Below, in pieces: positions 28,201 through 36,565 of a DNA stretch of 64,000 nucleotides. The stretch comes from Clostridiales bacterium (GTDB lineage Bacteria; Bacillota; Clostridia; Saccharofermentanales; Saccharofermentanaceae), in assembly GCA_017617995.1 (NCBI GenBank), contig JAFZVE010000070.1:1-64000 (forward strand), read 5' to 3'. The notes under the pieces are model-generated. The model was not told where the DNA came from, did no database searches, and saw only the letters and a program-made list of their open reading frames with translations. The translations under genes were made by a program, and so were the position numbers. Every line of letters begins with the position of its first letter. The first letter of the stretch is position 1.

Positions 28201-28808
28201 TCAAGGAAATCGGTCCGGTCAATATCAACGCGATCGAGGAATTCCAGAAGCAGAACGAGCGGTATGAGTTCATGTGTACCCAGCGCGACGACATCGAAAA
28301 GGCCAAGGCAGATCTTCTGAAGGTCATCGAAGACCTTATCGCGGAAATGAAGACCCAGTTTATGGAGCATTTCACGCAGATCAACGAGAACTTCAAGACC
28401 GTGTTTGCCGACCTCTTTAATGGCGGTACGGCGGAGATCCTTCTCGAGAACGAAGAGGATGTCCTGAACTGCGGTATCGAGATCAAGGCCCAGCCTCCGG
28501 GAAAGAAACTGCAGAGTCTGTCGCTTCTTTCGGGTGGTGAGCGCTGTCTTACCGCGATTGCGCTGCTGTTCGCGATCCTGCAGCTCCGTCCATCTCCGTT
28601 CTGCGTACTCGACGAGGTCGAGGCGGCACTTGATGACGCGAACGTCAACCGTTTCACGGATTTCGTACGCCGCTACTGCGTGAAGTCCCAGTTTATTCTG
28701 GTTACCCACCGTAAGGGTACAATGGAAGCATGTGACCGTATGTATGGTGTCACGATGCAGGAGCGAGGTATCTCGAAGATCCTGTCGATGCGCCTGAGCG
28801 AGACGTGA
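25242..28808 (+). CDS. smc: Chromosome segregation protein SMC
   Basis: 1188 residues, the normal size. The N-terminal ATPase half has GPNGSGKS (31-38). Two long coiled coils flank a hinge (about 505-660, with VVVDHLDNG and GGSLTGGSINRKGAG). The C-terminal half has the LSGGE signature (about 1096-1100) and Walker B CVLDEVEAALDDANV (about 1121). The dimer compacts and segregates chromosomes with ScpA/ScpB, which are not in this window. ftsY follows after 35 bases, the standard smc-ftsY pair. Confidence 0.98.
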   Translation: MHLKKLEIQGFKSFPEYTLIEFDKGMTAIVGPNGSGKSNVTDAIRWVLGEQSVKTLRGSKMEDVIFNGTQSRRAMNFAEVSMTLDNSDGILPIEYYEVQITRRLYRSGESEYQINHVNCRMKDILQLFMDTGLGKDGYSIIGQGRVDDILSTKSEDRRKVLEEASGIVKFKTRKEESERKLNSAEQNLVRINDILSELSSQIGPLSEQAEKAKKYHVLFDEWKKGDIALILNMIDRNKVFLDASADERQSLADAIKVQEDLVLKIRSENRELTERSAALEEEIENTRQERSDLTEKIHEINSQMLLLKERFEQLKLRIKAAEGSDEEHAAEIARLDEEIASAKEQMGKLDLEKKNLTGEQEVTEKAYQALMEKLSSTQAKQSELRKKIDMLTEEIYEAKETVSQLSGDMMVKEARIKSLSEDRMLMITERDEAAKRRNAADEELKKSLTETAELASAVSEKQSEMAEMRKKENDSAAELERKQRLLSNTDFTIKTLEDLEKSREGYQESVRRLLASTDKDPGLSSKVIGILGELIKVDKEYETAIEIALGNAVHNVVTQNDRDASLLIEHLKENKLGRVTFLPIDSIRPRILEDNLLHDAKRSRGYIGLASELVDTRSELRDIVENLLGRIVVVDHLDNGIAMAKAARYAYRVVSLAGDVVNPGGSLTGGSINRKGAGLLGRTRELEDIRKKRGMLVREIAKMEAEKQDFELQIKDVAREQLALEEKLQSMSLSKIRVESAFETADEDYKKALERISSVEKELETISAAKLSSTSDLEEAKQVITEREEEIAELKEKVESSSDTVEQDQLDLEKMRADISDLRVRVETINGSVAALAEKIRMFESEKQKTTDDIERLKQECEQAKKDCEQIKKDFEEQAAMKDAMKIEDEKYEQKIRTALQEKEEIEGRLTDFIDNVTAATQKLSKLQQEQAKLESKLERYELEVDDAKNRLWENHELTYDNASEYRIEIENLSSLQKRVNELRTQIKEIGPVNINAIEEFQKQNERYEFMCTQRDDIEKAKADLLKVIEDLIAEMKTQFMEHFTQINENFKTVFADLFNGGTAEILLENEEDVLNCGIEIKAQPPGKKLQSLSLLSGGERCLTAIALLFAILQLRPSPFCVLDEVEAALDDANVNRFTDFVRRYCVKSQFILVTHRKGTMEACDRMYGVTMQERGISKILSMRLSET

Positions 28809-28843
28809 TACAATAGAAGAAAGAAACAAGGAGTCGTTGACTT

Positions 28844-29752
28844 ATGGGATTATTTGATGCGTTTAAAAGAGGACTTGCCAAGACCAGAAATTTCGTAGCG
28901 GAAGGGATCACGAAGATCTCCGCTTCGATGGGCCACTTCGACGAGGATATGCTCGATGACCTCGAAGCGCTCCTGGTACAGGCCGACTGCGGTGTGGGCG
29001 CGAGCCTGGCCATCATGGACGATGTAAGAGATTCCATCAAGAAGACCGGCGATGACAGTAAAGACGCGGTCATGCATGTCGTCAGCGACAAGATGCTGTC
29101 GATCCTCGGCGAGAAGAGAACACTCGACATCGAAGACAATAACCTCAATATCATCCTTATGGTAGGTGTAAACGGCACTGGTAAGACCACGACGGCCGGT
29201 AAACTCTGCCTGCGCTATAAGAAGCAGGGAAAGAAGGTCATGCTCGCGGCAGCGGATACTTTCCGTGCGGCGGCGATCGAACAGCTGGCGGCCTGGGGCG
29301 ACATGACGGACACGCATGTTATCTCCCATGAAGAAGGCTCGGATCCGGCGGCGGTCTGCTACGATGCCGTACATTCCGCGATCGCGAAGCGTGCAGATGT
29401 CCTGATCATCGACACGGCCGGAAGACTCCATAACAAGCAGAACCTCATGGATGAGCTCAGCAAGATCTGCCGTGTCATCGAGAGAGAAGCGCCGTCTGCC
29501 AACACGCAGGCTCTTCTGATCATTGACGCGACGACCGGCCAAAATGCCGTCATCCAGGCGGAAGTTTTCAGTAAGGCCGTAAAGATCTCCGGTATCGGTA
29601 TTACCAAACTTGACGGAAGTGCCAAGGGCGGTGTTGCCATTGCGGTTGCTTATTCTACAAAAGCACCGATCTTCCTGGCAGGGCTCGGTGAAAGCGTAGA
29701 AGATCTTGTGGACTTTGATCCGGAGATTTTCGTGAAGTCGCTGCTTCCGTAA
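28844..29752 (+). CDS. ftsY: Signal recognition particle receptor FtsY
   Basis: 302 residues, NG domain only, without the long acidic N-terminal extension of E. coli FtsY. G1 [14 protein letters not shown] starts at 108, followed by [27 protein letters not shown] and [10 protein letters not shown]. It docks the Ffh-ribosome complex at the membrane. The ATG follows AAGGAG. Palindromic element A begins ten bases after the stop. Confidence 0.97.
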   Translation: MGLFDAFKRGLAKTRNFVAEGITKISASMGHFDEDMLDDLEALLVQADCGVGASLAIMDDVRDSIKKTGDDSKDAVMHVVSDKMLSILGEKRTLDIEDNNLNIILMVGVNGTGKTTTAGKLCLRYKKQGKKVMLAAADTFRAAAIEQLAAWGDMTDTHVISHEEGSDPAAVCYDAVHSAIAKRADVLIIDTAGRLHNKQNLMDELSKICRVIEREAPSANTQALLIIDATTGQNAVIQAEVFSKAVKISGIGITKLDGSAKGGVAIAVAYSTKAPIFLAGLGESVEDLVDFDPEIFVKSLLP

Positions 29753-29762
29753 TCGAAAGGTA

Positions 29763-29851
29763 TTTCGCGGATCGAAAAGAAGTTTTCTCGTGCTGTCCTC
29801 GGACGAAAGTCCTGCGGAGGCACGTCGAAAACTTTTTTCATATCCGCGAAA
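29763..29851 (+). repeat. Palindromic element, copy A (conserved TCCTC/TGCGGA core)
   Basis: Nested stems: 29763-29772 with 29842-29851 (10 bp), 29780-29787 with 29827-29834 (8 bp), then the core. The core is TCCTC (29796-29800), hairpin GGAC-GAAA-GTCC and TGC-GGA (29813-29818), with GTGC/GCAC just outside. The T-run after the 8-bp stem could terminate ftsY. A second, looser inverted repeat (29854-29860 with 29904-29910) follows. Core sequence is shared with copies B-E. Confidence 0.8.
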
Positions 29852-29974
29852 CTCTATCGTCTTCCGGAATGCCGGCGTATCAATTGAAGTTTTTTTGTCG
29901 CCCACGATAGATCCCTTTTCTTTTTGCCTTTCGATTGTCGTAAGTGTTCTTTTCCGACTGACAAGTAAAAATGC

Positions 29975-30003
29975 TTGACAGGATGTTTTTTCTTTGTTAT
30001 TCT
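29975..30003 (+). promoter_or_regulatory. Promoter of ylxM-ffh
   Basis: TTGACA (29975-29980), 17 nt and TATTCT (29998-30003), 28 bases ahead of ylxM. Confidence 0.75.
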
Positions 30004-30031
30004 ACCTTAGCGTGTGAGGGAGGGGACTTCT

Positions 30032-30352
30032 ATGGACAGCGTTAAGGTTTGCATGTTGCTTGATTTCTATGGGCAGTTGCTGACGGAACGTACCAGAGAT
30101 ATCCTCGAGCTTCGGTTCCAGGAGGATATGTCCTTAGCGGAGATCGCGGAGGACCTTTCGATCAGCAGGCAGGCGGCTCACGATGCGATTCATCGCGGGG
30201 TTTCGTCGCTAACCGAATACGAAGAGAAGCTCAAGCTTGTTGAGCGTTTCGCACAGCAGAAGAAAACGATCAACAGTGCTTTTACAGCGCTGGAGGAACA
30301 TAATGAGGAACGGGCAAAAGAACTGCTCGCGACTTTGATAGAGGAATTGTAA
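30032..30352 (+). CDS. ylxM: YlxM/p13-like DNA-binding protein
   Basis: 106 residues from the ATG at 30032 (after GAGGGAGGGGAC). A helix-turn-helix of the sigma-70 region-4 kind is clear: LTERTRDILELRFQEDMSLAEIAEDLSISRQAAHDAI. A short helical tail follows. YlxM genes almost always precede ffh and modulate the SRP pathway in streptococci. The stop overlaps the ffh start by one base (TAATG). Confidence 0.9.
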   Translation: MDSVKVCMLLDFYGQLLTERTRDILELRFQEDMSLAEIAEDLSISRQAAHDAIHRGVSSLTEYEEKLKLVERFAQQKKTINSAFTALEEHNEERAKELLATLIEEL

Positions 30353-31731
30353 TGTTTGAGAGTTTGTCACAAAAACTTCAGAATATCACCGCGAAGATGC
30401 GCGGAAGTGCACGTGTAACGGAAGCGGACATCAAGGCCATGATGAAGGAGATCCGTATGGCTCTCCTCGAAGCGGATGTGAACTATTCCGTTGTTAAGGA
30501 ATTCGTCGCGGATATGTCTGAGAAGTGTAAGGGCGCGGATGTCATGAAGAGCCTGACGCCGGGACAGCAGATCGTTAAGATCGTGCATGAGTCGCTCGTT
30601 GAGCTGCTCGGTCAGACCAGCAGTAAGCTGGCGGTCTCGCCTTCGGGCTTTACGGTTATCATGCTGTATGGTCTCCAGGGTGCAGGTAAAACCACGACTG
30701 CGGCGAAACTTGCGAATATCCTGAAGAAGAACGGTAAGCGTCCGCTTCTCCTGTCACTCGACGTACACCGTCCGGCAGCAGCGAAGCAGCTCGAAGTTCT
30801 GGCGCAGAAGATCGATGTACCGAGTTTCATTATGCCGGAAGAAAAGGATCCGATCGTGATCGCGAAGGCCGGTGTCGATCGTGCGAAGTATCTCCTCTGC
30901 GATACGCTTCTTGTAGATACCGCTGGTCGTATGACCGTAGATGACGAGATGATGGAAGAACTCATCAAGATCGGTGATTTCGTAAAACCGCATGAGAAAC
31001 TCCTCGTCGTCGATGCTATGATCGGTCAGGAAGCTGTGGCTGTGGCCCAGAGCTTCGAAGAGCGCATCGGTCTGGATGGTTTCATCATGACCAAGCTCGA
31101 TGGTGACGCCAGAGGTGGTGCGGCGCTCTCGATCCGTAAGATGACAGGTAAGCCGATCAAGTACATCTGTGTAGGTGAAAAGATCGAGAATATCGAAGAA
31201 TTCTATCCGAACCGTATGGCGGACCGCATCCTCGGCATGGGTGACGTGCTCTCGCTTATCGAGAAGGCACAGCAGACCATCGATGAGGAAGAAGCCGCGA
31301 AGTCCGTGGAGAGGATGCTCAGCAATACGTTTAATATGGATGACCTGCTGTCTCAGTTCGAGCAGATCAAGAAGATGGGCTCCATGAAGGATGTACTCGG
31401 CATGATCCCGGGTGCGGCCGGTAAGATCAAGGAAGAAGATATCGACGATAAGATCATCGATACAAATATGGCGATTATCCGCTCCATGACGAAGAAGGAA
31501 CGCCGTGTACCGAATATCCTGAATGCCAGCAGAAGAAAGAGAATCGCTGCAGGTTCGGGTACCACGGTACAGCAGGTCAACCAGCTGATCCGTCAGTATG
31601 AGCAGACATCAGAGATGATGAAGAAGTTCTCTAAGATGTCGAAAGGCAAGAAGGGCTTCGGCAAGATGCCGGGCATGGGAGGTTTCCCGGGAATGGGGAA
31701 TCCTTTCGGGAAAGGAAAGTTTCCTTTCTAA
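30352..31731 (+). CDS. ffh: Signal recognition particle protein Ffh (SRP54)
   Basis: 459 residues. N and G domains have GLQGAGKTTTAAKL (from 107), DVHRPAAAKQL, DTAGRM and TKLDGDARGG. The C-terminal M domain has Met- and Gly-rich segments ending in a GFGKMPGMGG-like tail. It binds 4.5S/scRNA and signal sequences and works with FtsY. The SRP RNA gene was not found in the window. It is coupled to ylxM. Confidence 0.98.
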   Translation: MFESLSQKLQNITAKMRGSARVTEADIKAMMKEIRMALLEADVNYSVVKEFVADMSEKCKGADVMKSLTPGQQIVKIVHESLVELLGQTSSKLAVSPSGFTVIMLYGLQGAGKTTTAAKLANILKKNGKRPLLLSLDVHRPAAAKQLEVLAQKIDVPSFIMPEEKDPIVIAKAGVDRAKYLLCDTLLVDTAGRMTVDDEMMEELIKIGDFVKPHEKLLVVDAMIGQEAVAVAQSFEERIGLDGFIMTKLDGDARGGAALSIRKMTGKPIKYICVGEKIENIEEFYPNRMADRILGMGDVLSLIEKAQQTIDEEEAAKSVERMLSNTFNMDDLLSQFEQIKKMGSMKDVLGMIPGAAGKIKEEDIDDKIIDTNMAIIRSMTKKERRVPNILNASRRKRIAAGSGTTVQQVNQLIRQYEQTSEMMKKFSKMSKGKKGFGKMPGMGGFPGMGNPFGKGKFPF

Positions 31732-31890
31732 AAGATGAATGCGGTAGAAGACCGCAGTATAAACAAGATGTTCACGCGAAACTTCTGAGCCCAAGTGCTT
31801 TTCCCGAAGAGAAAGCAGAGGGGGAGCGGGGGCCAAACGCGAGAATATAAAAAGAAAAAACATAAAAGATATTGCTAGGAGGAAAGAAAA
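31732..31890 (+). other. ffh-rpsP spacer with small hairpins
   Basis: This 159-base gap holds a 6-bp hairpin (TGCGGT/ACCGCA, near 31740-31756), a TGCTTT/AAGCA hairpin near 31797-31818, a G-rich tract and an A-rich stretch before the rpsP ribosome-binding site (AGGAGG). No convincing promoter or T-run terminator, so read-through from ffh is likely. Confidence 0.45.
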
Positions 31891-32139
31891 ATGGCAGTAA
31901 AGATTCGTTTGAGAAGAATGGGTGCGAAGAAGGCTCCGTATTATCGTGTAGTAGTGGCTGATGGCCGTTATCCGCGTGACGGACGTTTCATCGAGGAGAT
32001 CGGAACATATAACCCGCTCACAGACCCGGCTGAGATCAAGATCGACAACGAGGCTGCTAAGAAGTGGATCGCTAACGGCGCACAGCCGACAGATACAGTT
32101 CGTGCACTTCTTAAGAAGTCCGGTGCTATCGAGAAGTAA
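31891..32139 (+). CDS. rpsP: Ribosomal protein S16
   Basis: 82 residues, standard length, with [41 protein letters not shown]. It is a primary 16S-binding protein. Strong AGGAGG upstream. It heads the classic rpsP-khpA-rimM-trmD-rplS order. Confidence 0.98.
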   Translation: MAVKIRLRRMGAKKAPYYRVVVADGRYPRDGRFIEEIGTYNPLTDPAEIKIDNEAAKKWIANGAQPTDTVRALLKKSGAIEK

Positions 32140-32188
32140 TCATCTTCAAGAAGTCTGGTGAAGACGAAGTATATCTTCGAATACAAAT

Positions 32189-32239
32189 AGGAGGCAAGCA
32201 GCACACCTACTTCTATCTACATGCTGCGTAATTGTAGAA
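32189..32239 (+). promoter_or_regulatory. Displaced Shine-Dalgarno and hairpin before khpA
   Basis: AGGAGG (32189-32194) lies 45 bases before the khpA ATG. Between them, GCAGCA (32198-32203) pairs perfectly with TGCTGC (32222-32227). Folding would bring the site to about 15 bases from the ATG. No other good ribosome-binding site is nearer. Confidence 0.5.
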
Positions 32240-32467
32240 ATGGATTTATTAACTACAATGGCCAAGTCTTTGGTCAACCATCCTGAGGATGTATCCGTAA
32301 AGAAGTCTGAAAGAGGCAATACCGTCGTACTCGAGCTGTCCGTAAACCCGGACGATATGGGTAAGGTTATCGGTAAGGGCGGCCGCCGTGCACAGGCGAT
32401 CCGTTCCATCATGAAGGCGAAGTACCTGCGTGAAGGTAAGCGCGTCATCGTTGATATCGTCGAATGA
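32240..32467 (+). CDS. khpA: KH-domain RNA-binding protein KhpA
   Basis: 75 residues forming one KH domain with the GKGGRRAQAIRSI loop (IGKGG of the GxxG type). KhpA (YlqC) binds RNA with KhpB/Jag and affects cell elongation in Firmicutes. It sits between rpsP and rimM as usual. The start ATG lacks an adjacent Shine-Dalgarno; see the displaced-site entry. It overlaps rimM by four bases (ATGA). Confidence 0.93.
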   Translation: MDLLTTMAKSLVNHPEDVSVKKSERGNTVVLELSVNPDDMGKVIGKGGRRAQAIRSIMKAKYLREGKRVIVDIVE

Positions 32468-32988
32468 AGGACTACCTGATCATCGGAAAAATCGGCGGTG
32501 CACATGGTGTTCGTGGAGAGGTGAAGATTCAGCCTCTCACGGACGATGTGCGCCGTTTTTCTTCGCTTAAGGAATGCCTGATCCTCGATGAGAAAGAGAA
32601 CCTCAAGTTCAAAAAGACCGTGAAGAGCGTGCGCTTCGATGAGACACGTACGCTGGTGCACTTCGAGGGGATCGATGACAGAGATGAAGTCAGTAAGCTC
32701 ACCGGCTTTTATCTCGGCGTGTCCCGTGAAGATGCCGTGAAGCTTCCGGAAGGAAGATACTTCATCGCGGATCTGATCGGTCTGAAAGTTGTGGATGACG
32801 CCCATGGTGAACTTGGGAGAATCAAGGACATCATCAACACAGGCGCAAGCGATATCATTATCTGCAGAAGAAAGGGTAAGAACGAGCTTCTGATCCCGTA
32901 TCTTAATTCCATCGTGACAAACGTCGATATCCCGGGCGGTACCATGAAGGTCGTGCTTCCGGACGGACTTTACGAGATCTACGAGTGA
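32464..32988 (+). CDS. rimM: 16S rRNA processing protein RimM
   Basis: 174 residues. The N-terminal IGKIGGAHGVRGEVKI barrel motif and C-terminal PRC-barrel (GRYFIADLIGLKVVDD, ELLIPYLNSIVTNVDI) are both clear. It helps 30S head maturation and binds S19. The ATG overlaps the khpA stop. trmD follows after nine bases. Confidence 0.96.
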   Translation: MKDYLIIGKIGGAHGVRGEVKIQPLTDDVRRFSSLKECLILDEKENLKFKKTVKSVRFDETRTLVHFEGIDDRDEVSKLTGFYLGVSREDAVKLPEGRYFIADLIGLKVVDDAHGELGRIKDIINTGASDIIICRRKGKNELLIPYLNSIVTNVDIPGGTMKVVLPDGLYEIYE

Positions 32989-32997
32989 GGTCCTCTT

Positions 32998-33750
32998 ATG
33001 AAGTTCTCGGTATTGACGTTATTTCCTGAACAGGTGAAGCGTTTCCTCGGTGAGAGTATCATCGGGCGCGCGGAAGAAAAGGGCATCCTTCAGATCGATG
33101 CGGTCGACATCCGTGATTTCTCCGGCAACCGCTACGGTAAAGTTGATGACACGCTTTTCGGTGGCGGCACCGGTATGCTGATGCAGTGTGAGCCTGTGTA
33201 TCAGGCCTATCTTTCGGTGTGCGGTGGTACGGATGGAACTGCTCCTTCCGAGAAACCGCACTGTATCTTCATGAGCCCTAAGGGCTCTGTGCTTACCCAG
33301 GAAAAGGCGAGAGAACTTTCGCAGTACGAGCATCTCGTGATCCTCTGCGGGCATTACGAAGGCATCGACCAGAGAGTGCTCGATGAGATCGTGGACGAAG
33401 ATATCTCGATCGGCGACTACGTGCTTACGGGCGGAGAAGTCGCGGCCTGTGTGGTCATCGACTGTGTTTCCCGCATGATCGACGGCGTGCTTCCGAATTC
33501 GGAGGCGTATGAGGAAGAATCCCACATGCAGGGATATCTCGAGGCGCCGCAGTATACGAAACCGAATATCTGGCACGACAAGCAGGTCCCGGAAGTGATG
33601 CTCTCGGGAAATCACGCGAAGATCAAGGAATGGAAACGTCTCCATGGCCTGTATGACACATGGAAACGCCGTCCGGATATGCTCGAGAAGATAGACATCT
33701 CCGCAGAAGACTGGAAAAAGATCCTGGAGATCGAAAAGGACAATAAGTAA
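32998..33750 (+). CDS. trmD: tRNA (guanine-N1)-methyltransferase
   Basis: 250 residues. The SPOUT trefoil-knot segments (LCGHYEGIDQRV and SIGDYVLTGGE) and N-terminal FSVLTLFPE are canonical. It methylates G37 of tRNAs reading CNN codons, preventing frameshifts. In most genomes rplS follows directly; here a membrane protein gene and a separate rplS promoter intervene. Confidence 0.98.
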   Translation: MKFSVLTLFPEQVKRFLGESIIGRAEEKGILQIDAVDIRDFSGNRYGKVDDTLFGGGTGMLMQCEPVYQAYLSVCGGTDGTAPSEKPHCIFMSPKGSVLTQEKARELSQYEHLVILCGHYEGIDQRVLDEIVDEDISIGDYVLTGGEVAACVVIDCVSRMIDGVLPNSEAYEEESHMQGYLEAPQYTKPNIWHDKQVPEVMLSGNHAKIKEWKRLHGLYDTWKRRPDMLEKIDISAEDWKKILEIEKDNK

Positions 33751-33778
33751 ATCAGTAAAGACAACAGGGAGACATCAG

Positions 33779-34426
33779 ATGAGAATCGAAGTGGAGAATG
33801 ACGCGATCCGTGCCAGAAAGAAACAGGAGTATGAAGATCTGGTTTCCGAGATGGATAAGAAGGGGATGGAGGCAAGGCTTGAGAAGATCAGTGTCCTCAA
33901 GGCGAATCTCTACGCTCTCCTTCTGCTGCTCATCGCTGGTTTTATTGCGTATCCTATCTATGTTCTGGTGCATGGCTCGGATTCCATCTCTGCAGATAAT
34001 CTCTTCGGGTTTTCCGGACCGTCCGGTGTCCTGTTCTTCGCTGTGGTGTATGTTGTGACGATCTTTATTCACGAGTTTATACATGGCTTCTTCTGGCATT
34101 TTGCTTGTGAGAAGAAGTGGGGAAGTATCGACTTCGGCTTTAATCCGAAGAACATTACGCCGTACTGTCATTGCTGTGAGGCCCTGACTGTCTCGCGCTA
34201 TTTCTGGGGCTGTATCGCACCGACTCTTTTTCTCGGTGTTCTTCCGATTATCGTCGGCATCGTGATCCGTTATGTGTTTCTTGTGACGATCGGTGTCATC
34301 GGTATCATCGGAGGCGCGGGGGATCTGATGGTCATCTGGACACTAAGAAAGCACAGGGACTGCATGCTTTTCGATCATCCGTATGAGGTCGGATATGCCT
34401 ATTTCGTAAAGAAAAACGAAGGTTGA
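33779..34426 (+). CDS. DUF3267-like putative zinc peptidase, membrane protein
   Basis: 215 residues. A charged 40-residue N-terminus is followed by about four or five membrane helices. HEFIHG on a transmembrane helix fits an HExxH zinc site. Downstream GCIAPTLFLGVLP and GGAGDLMVIW are further DUF3267 family features. Related proteins are predicted membrane metalloproteases of unknown substrate. The ATG follows CAGGGAG. It is inserted between trmD and rplS, an atypical location. Confidence 0.8.
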   Translation: MRIEVENDAIRARKKQEYEDLVSEMDKKGMEARLEKISVLKANLYALLLLLIAGFIAYPIYVLVHGSDSISADNLFGFSGPSGVLFFAVVYVVTIFIHEFIHGFFWHFACEKKWGSIDFGFNPKNITPYCHCCEALTVSRYFWGCIAPTLFLGVLPIIVGIVIRYVFLVTIGVIGIIGGAGDLMVIWTLRKHRDCMLFDHPYEVGYAYFVKKNEG

Positions 34427-34490
34427 AAACGAAAAAGCCCGTAAAACAAGTGCTTTTGGCGAAGAAATATAAGAAAACCGCAGAAAATGC

Positions 34491-34589
34491 TTGCATATGA
34501 AAATTCGTTATGTTATCATTTAACGGCTAAAAGGGATGGTCCGCTGCGTGATCCCGCATGAACATCTATCGGAAGAGGAGGAAACAAAG
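34491..34589 (+). promoter_or_regulatory. rplS promoter and leader
   Basis: TTGCAT (34491-34496), 17 nt and TATCAT (34514-34519). The roughly 64-nt leader contains a GGGAT/ATCCC hairpin (about 34533-34555) before AGAGGAGG. Ribosomal-protein L19 leaders are known regulatory RNAs in Firmicutes. Whether this one belongs to that family is not shown. Confidence 0.65.
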
Positions 34590-34943
34590 ATGGATTTAGT
34601 TAAAGCAGTCGAGCAGGACAACCTGCGCAATAGCTATCCTGAGGTCGAAATCGGTGATCTTGTTAAGGCTCACCTGAAGATCAAGGAAGGCTCCAGAGAG
34701 CGTATCCAGGTATTTGAAGGCTATGTGATTGCACGTAAGGGCGGCGGTCTTTCTGAGACCATGACAATTCGCCGTCTCTCCTATGGAGTTGGTGTTGAGC
34801 GTGTTTTACCCGTTCATTCTCCTAACATTGATAAGATCGAGATCGTCCGTAAGGGCCGTGTAAGAAGAGCGAAGCTGTACTACCTGCGTGGTCGCGTTGG
34901 TAAAGCGGCTAGAATTACCGAGAAGCTTTCTTCTAAGAAGTAA
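34590..34943 (+). CDS. rplS: Ribosomal protein L19
   Basis: 117 residues from the ATG at 34590, which follows AGAGGAGG; an upstream in-frame ATG at 34536 lies in the leader. It has [28 protein letters not shown] and the [12 protein letters not shown] end typical of L19, located at the 30S-50S interface. It has its own promoter, so expression can be uncoupled from trmD. Confidence 0.98.
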   Translation: MDLVKAVEQDNLRNSYPEVEIGDLVKAHLKIKEGSRERIQVFEGYVIARKGGGLSETMTIRRLSYGVGVERVLPVHSPNIDKIEIVRKGRVRRAKLYYLRGRVGKAARITEKLSSKK

Positions 34944-34970
34944 TTCAAGTTTCGATTTTACAAGCAAGAA

Positions 34971-35016
34971 AATGCAAAAGAACTGTTCCCGTGTGGAGCA
35001 GTTCTTTTTGCATTTG
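34971..35016 (+). terminator. Strong terminator, probably bidirectional
   Basis: A roughly 20-bp stem (34971-34990 with 34996-35016, one bulge, one G-U) with T-rich sides. It ends rplS and could also stop the converging M1-like gene. Confidence 0.9.
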
Positions 35017-35047
35017 GAGGGGGTTATGAAAAAGAGGGTGTGCTAAA

Positions 35048-36565
35048 TCAGGTGAAGTAGATGGTGAACATCTCTTCGAAATCACCGCGAAGATTCCAGA
35101 AGTAGAAGAATTCTTCCGGCGTGACCTCGGTGTAAGAGAAATAGGCGACGTAGTCTCGGATTGCCGATACAAATGCGTCGGGACCAAGGCCCTTATAGAT
35201 GTGGTAGATCATGGCGGCAGACTTATAGGAGACCTCGATATACTCCTGAGGGTGGCTGCCGTTAATGTCGTAGAGACTGCGGTTGAGGTTCATGCTGAAG
35301 TTTGACTCGGATGAACCATAATAGGCGTCGTATATGCCCTGGTCTTCGTTACTTAATTGCTGCATGAGTGTGTACTCGCCCTGATTCTCGTTATAGCAGT
35401 CACAGTAGAGTGCTTCCATGAAGCGGCACAGGCCTTCGTCGATCCAGGCGTGGCGGATCTGGTCATTGCCGACAATGCCGTAGAACCATTGATGGGCGAT
35501 GCCGTTTGCGACTGCGCGGGTAATCGGATTGATCGCGGGGTTCTGATACTGGAACCCTGATTCGATTCGGGAATCGGTATCGATCGTAATCAGCCCCGGG
35601 TATTCCATCCCGCCTACGCCGACTGTATCACTTGCCAGGACCAGGGTGAGTGAATCGTATGGATACTCTCCGAGAAGGGAGTCGTAAAGATCAAGAGATT
35701 TCTTGGCGGTGTCCATGACGAGCTCGGCGGCATGGATGCACTTCTTCGGGTAGTAGACAAACAGTGCGATATCGCCGTACTCTTCGCAGATGAGGTTCAT
35801 CTCGGATGAGACAACCATCGCGAAATCGCGGACATTCTCGGCCACGTAAGTGCCGTTGATCTTTGTGCCGGTCGATGCGACCTTGTATCCGTCCGGGACG
35901 TCGATGGTGACGCGGTAATCGGAGATCTCACTGTAGAAGGCGTCACCCAGCTCGATATACGGTTCGGAGAGCCAGTGCCCGTCCTCATATAGTGACGGCG
36001 TCAGGATCGTGTGACCGAGGTTAAAGGTGTTGCCGGTCGTCCCGAGACGGTATGCGCCGTCCGGGAATAGGATGGTGTACTTAAGTTCGAGGTTGATGAT
36101 TCCGTCCGGTTCCAAAGTGGAAGGAAGGGAGAGACAATAAACCGTGTCGTTGACCTTTGTAAATGAGGCGGACGCGCCGTCTGCGTTCGTGTATTCGATC
36201 CGGAAATCGCCACCGTTATTGTAATAGCCGTCGGCAACTACATTAAAGTAGATCTCATCCTGCGCCGAACCGGTGTTGTTCACATATGTCAGATTCTCAA
36301 GGACATCGAGGGATCTGCGGATATAGTCGAGATTCATGGAGACATCGTACTGGTTCCTAGCACGCGTCGTGCGGTTAGTAAGATCACCGTCCCAGAGGCC
36401 GATGGTCGGATCGTCGGATACTTCGGATGGAACTGCCGCCGCCTTCAGGATCTGTGTGTCTGTTGAGGAGTCGCTTTTCCTGTTTAGTTTATATTCCTTC
36501 TTCTGACAGGCGGTCGTCGTGAGCACGGCCGATGCCAGAAGTATGGTTAGGATTTTCTTTCTCAT
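35048..36565 (-). CDS. M1-family (gluzincin) lipoprotein with a destroyed catalytic motif
   Basis: 505 residues. The lipoprotein signal has Cys20 in TTTAC. An M1 aminopeptidase-like fold follows: a beta-rich N-terminal domain (about 70-260), GGMEYPGL (the GxMEN counterpart) and a helical domain with DEGL downstream. The zinc motif expected as HExxHQW reads NGIAHQW: the first His is Asn354 and the catalytic Glu is Gly355, while His358 remains. It is therefore probably not a peptidase. The ATG follows GAAAGGAG. It is a lone minus-strand gene inside the ribosome-maturation block. Confidence 0.85.
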   Translation of the reverse strand: MRKKILTILLASAVLTTTACQKKEYKLNRKSDSSTDTQILKAAAVPSEVSDDPTIGLWDGDLTNRTTRARNQYDVSMNLDYIRRSLDVLENLTYVNNTGSAQDEIYFNVVADGYYNNGGDFRIEYTNADGASASFTKVNDTVYCLSLPSTLEPDGIINLELKYTILFPDGAYRLGTTGNTFNLGHTILTPSLYEDGHWLSEPYIELGDAFYSEISDYRVTIDVPDGYKVASTGTKINGTYVAENVRDFAMVVSSEMNLICEEYGDIALFVYYPKKCIHAAELVMDTAKKSLDLYDSLLGEYPYDSLTLVLASDTVGVGGMEYPGLITIDTDSRIESGFQYQNPAINPITRAVANGIAHQWFYGIVGNDQIRHAWIDEGLCRFMEALYCDCYNENQGEYTLMQQLSNEDQGIYDAYYGSSESNFSMNLNRSLYDINGSHPQEYIEVSYKSAAMIYHIYKGLGPDAFVSAIRDYVAYFSYTEVTPEEFFYFWNLRGDFEEMFTIYFT

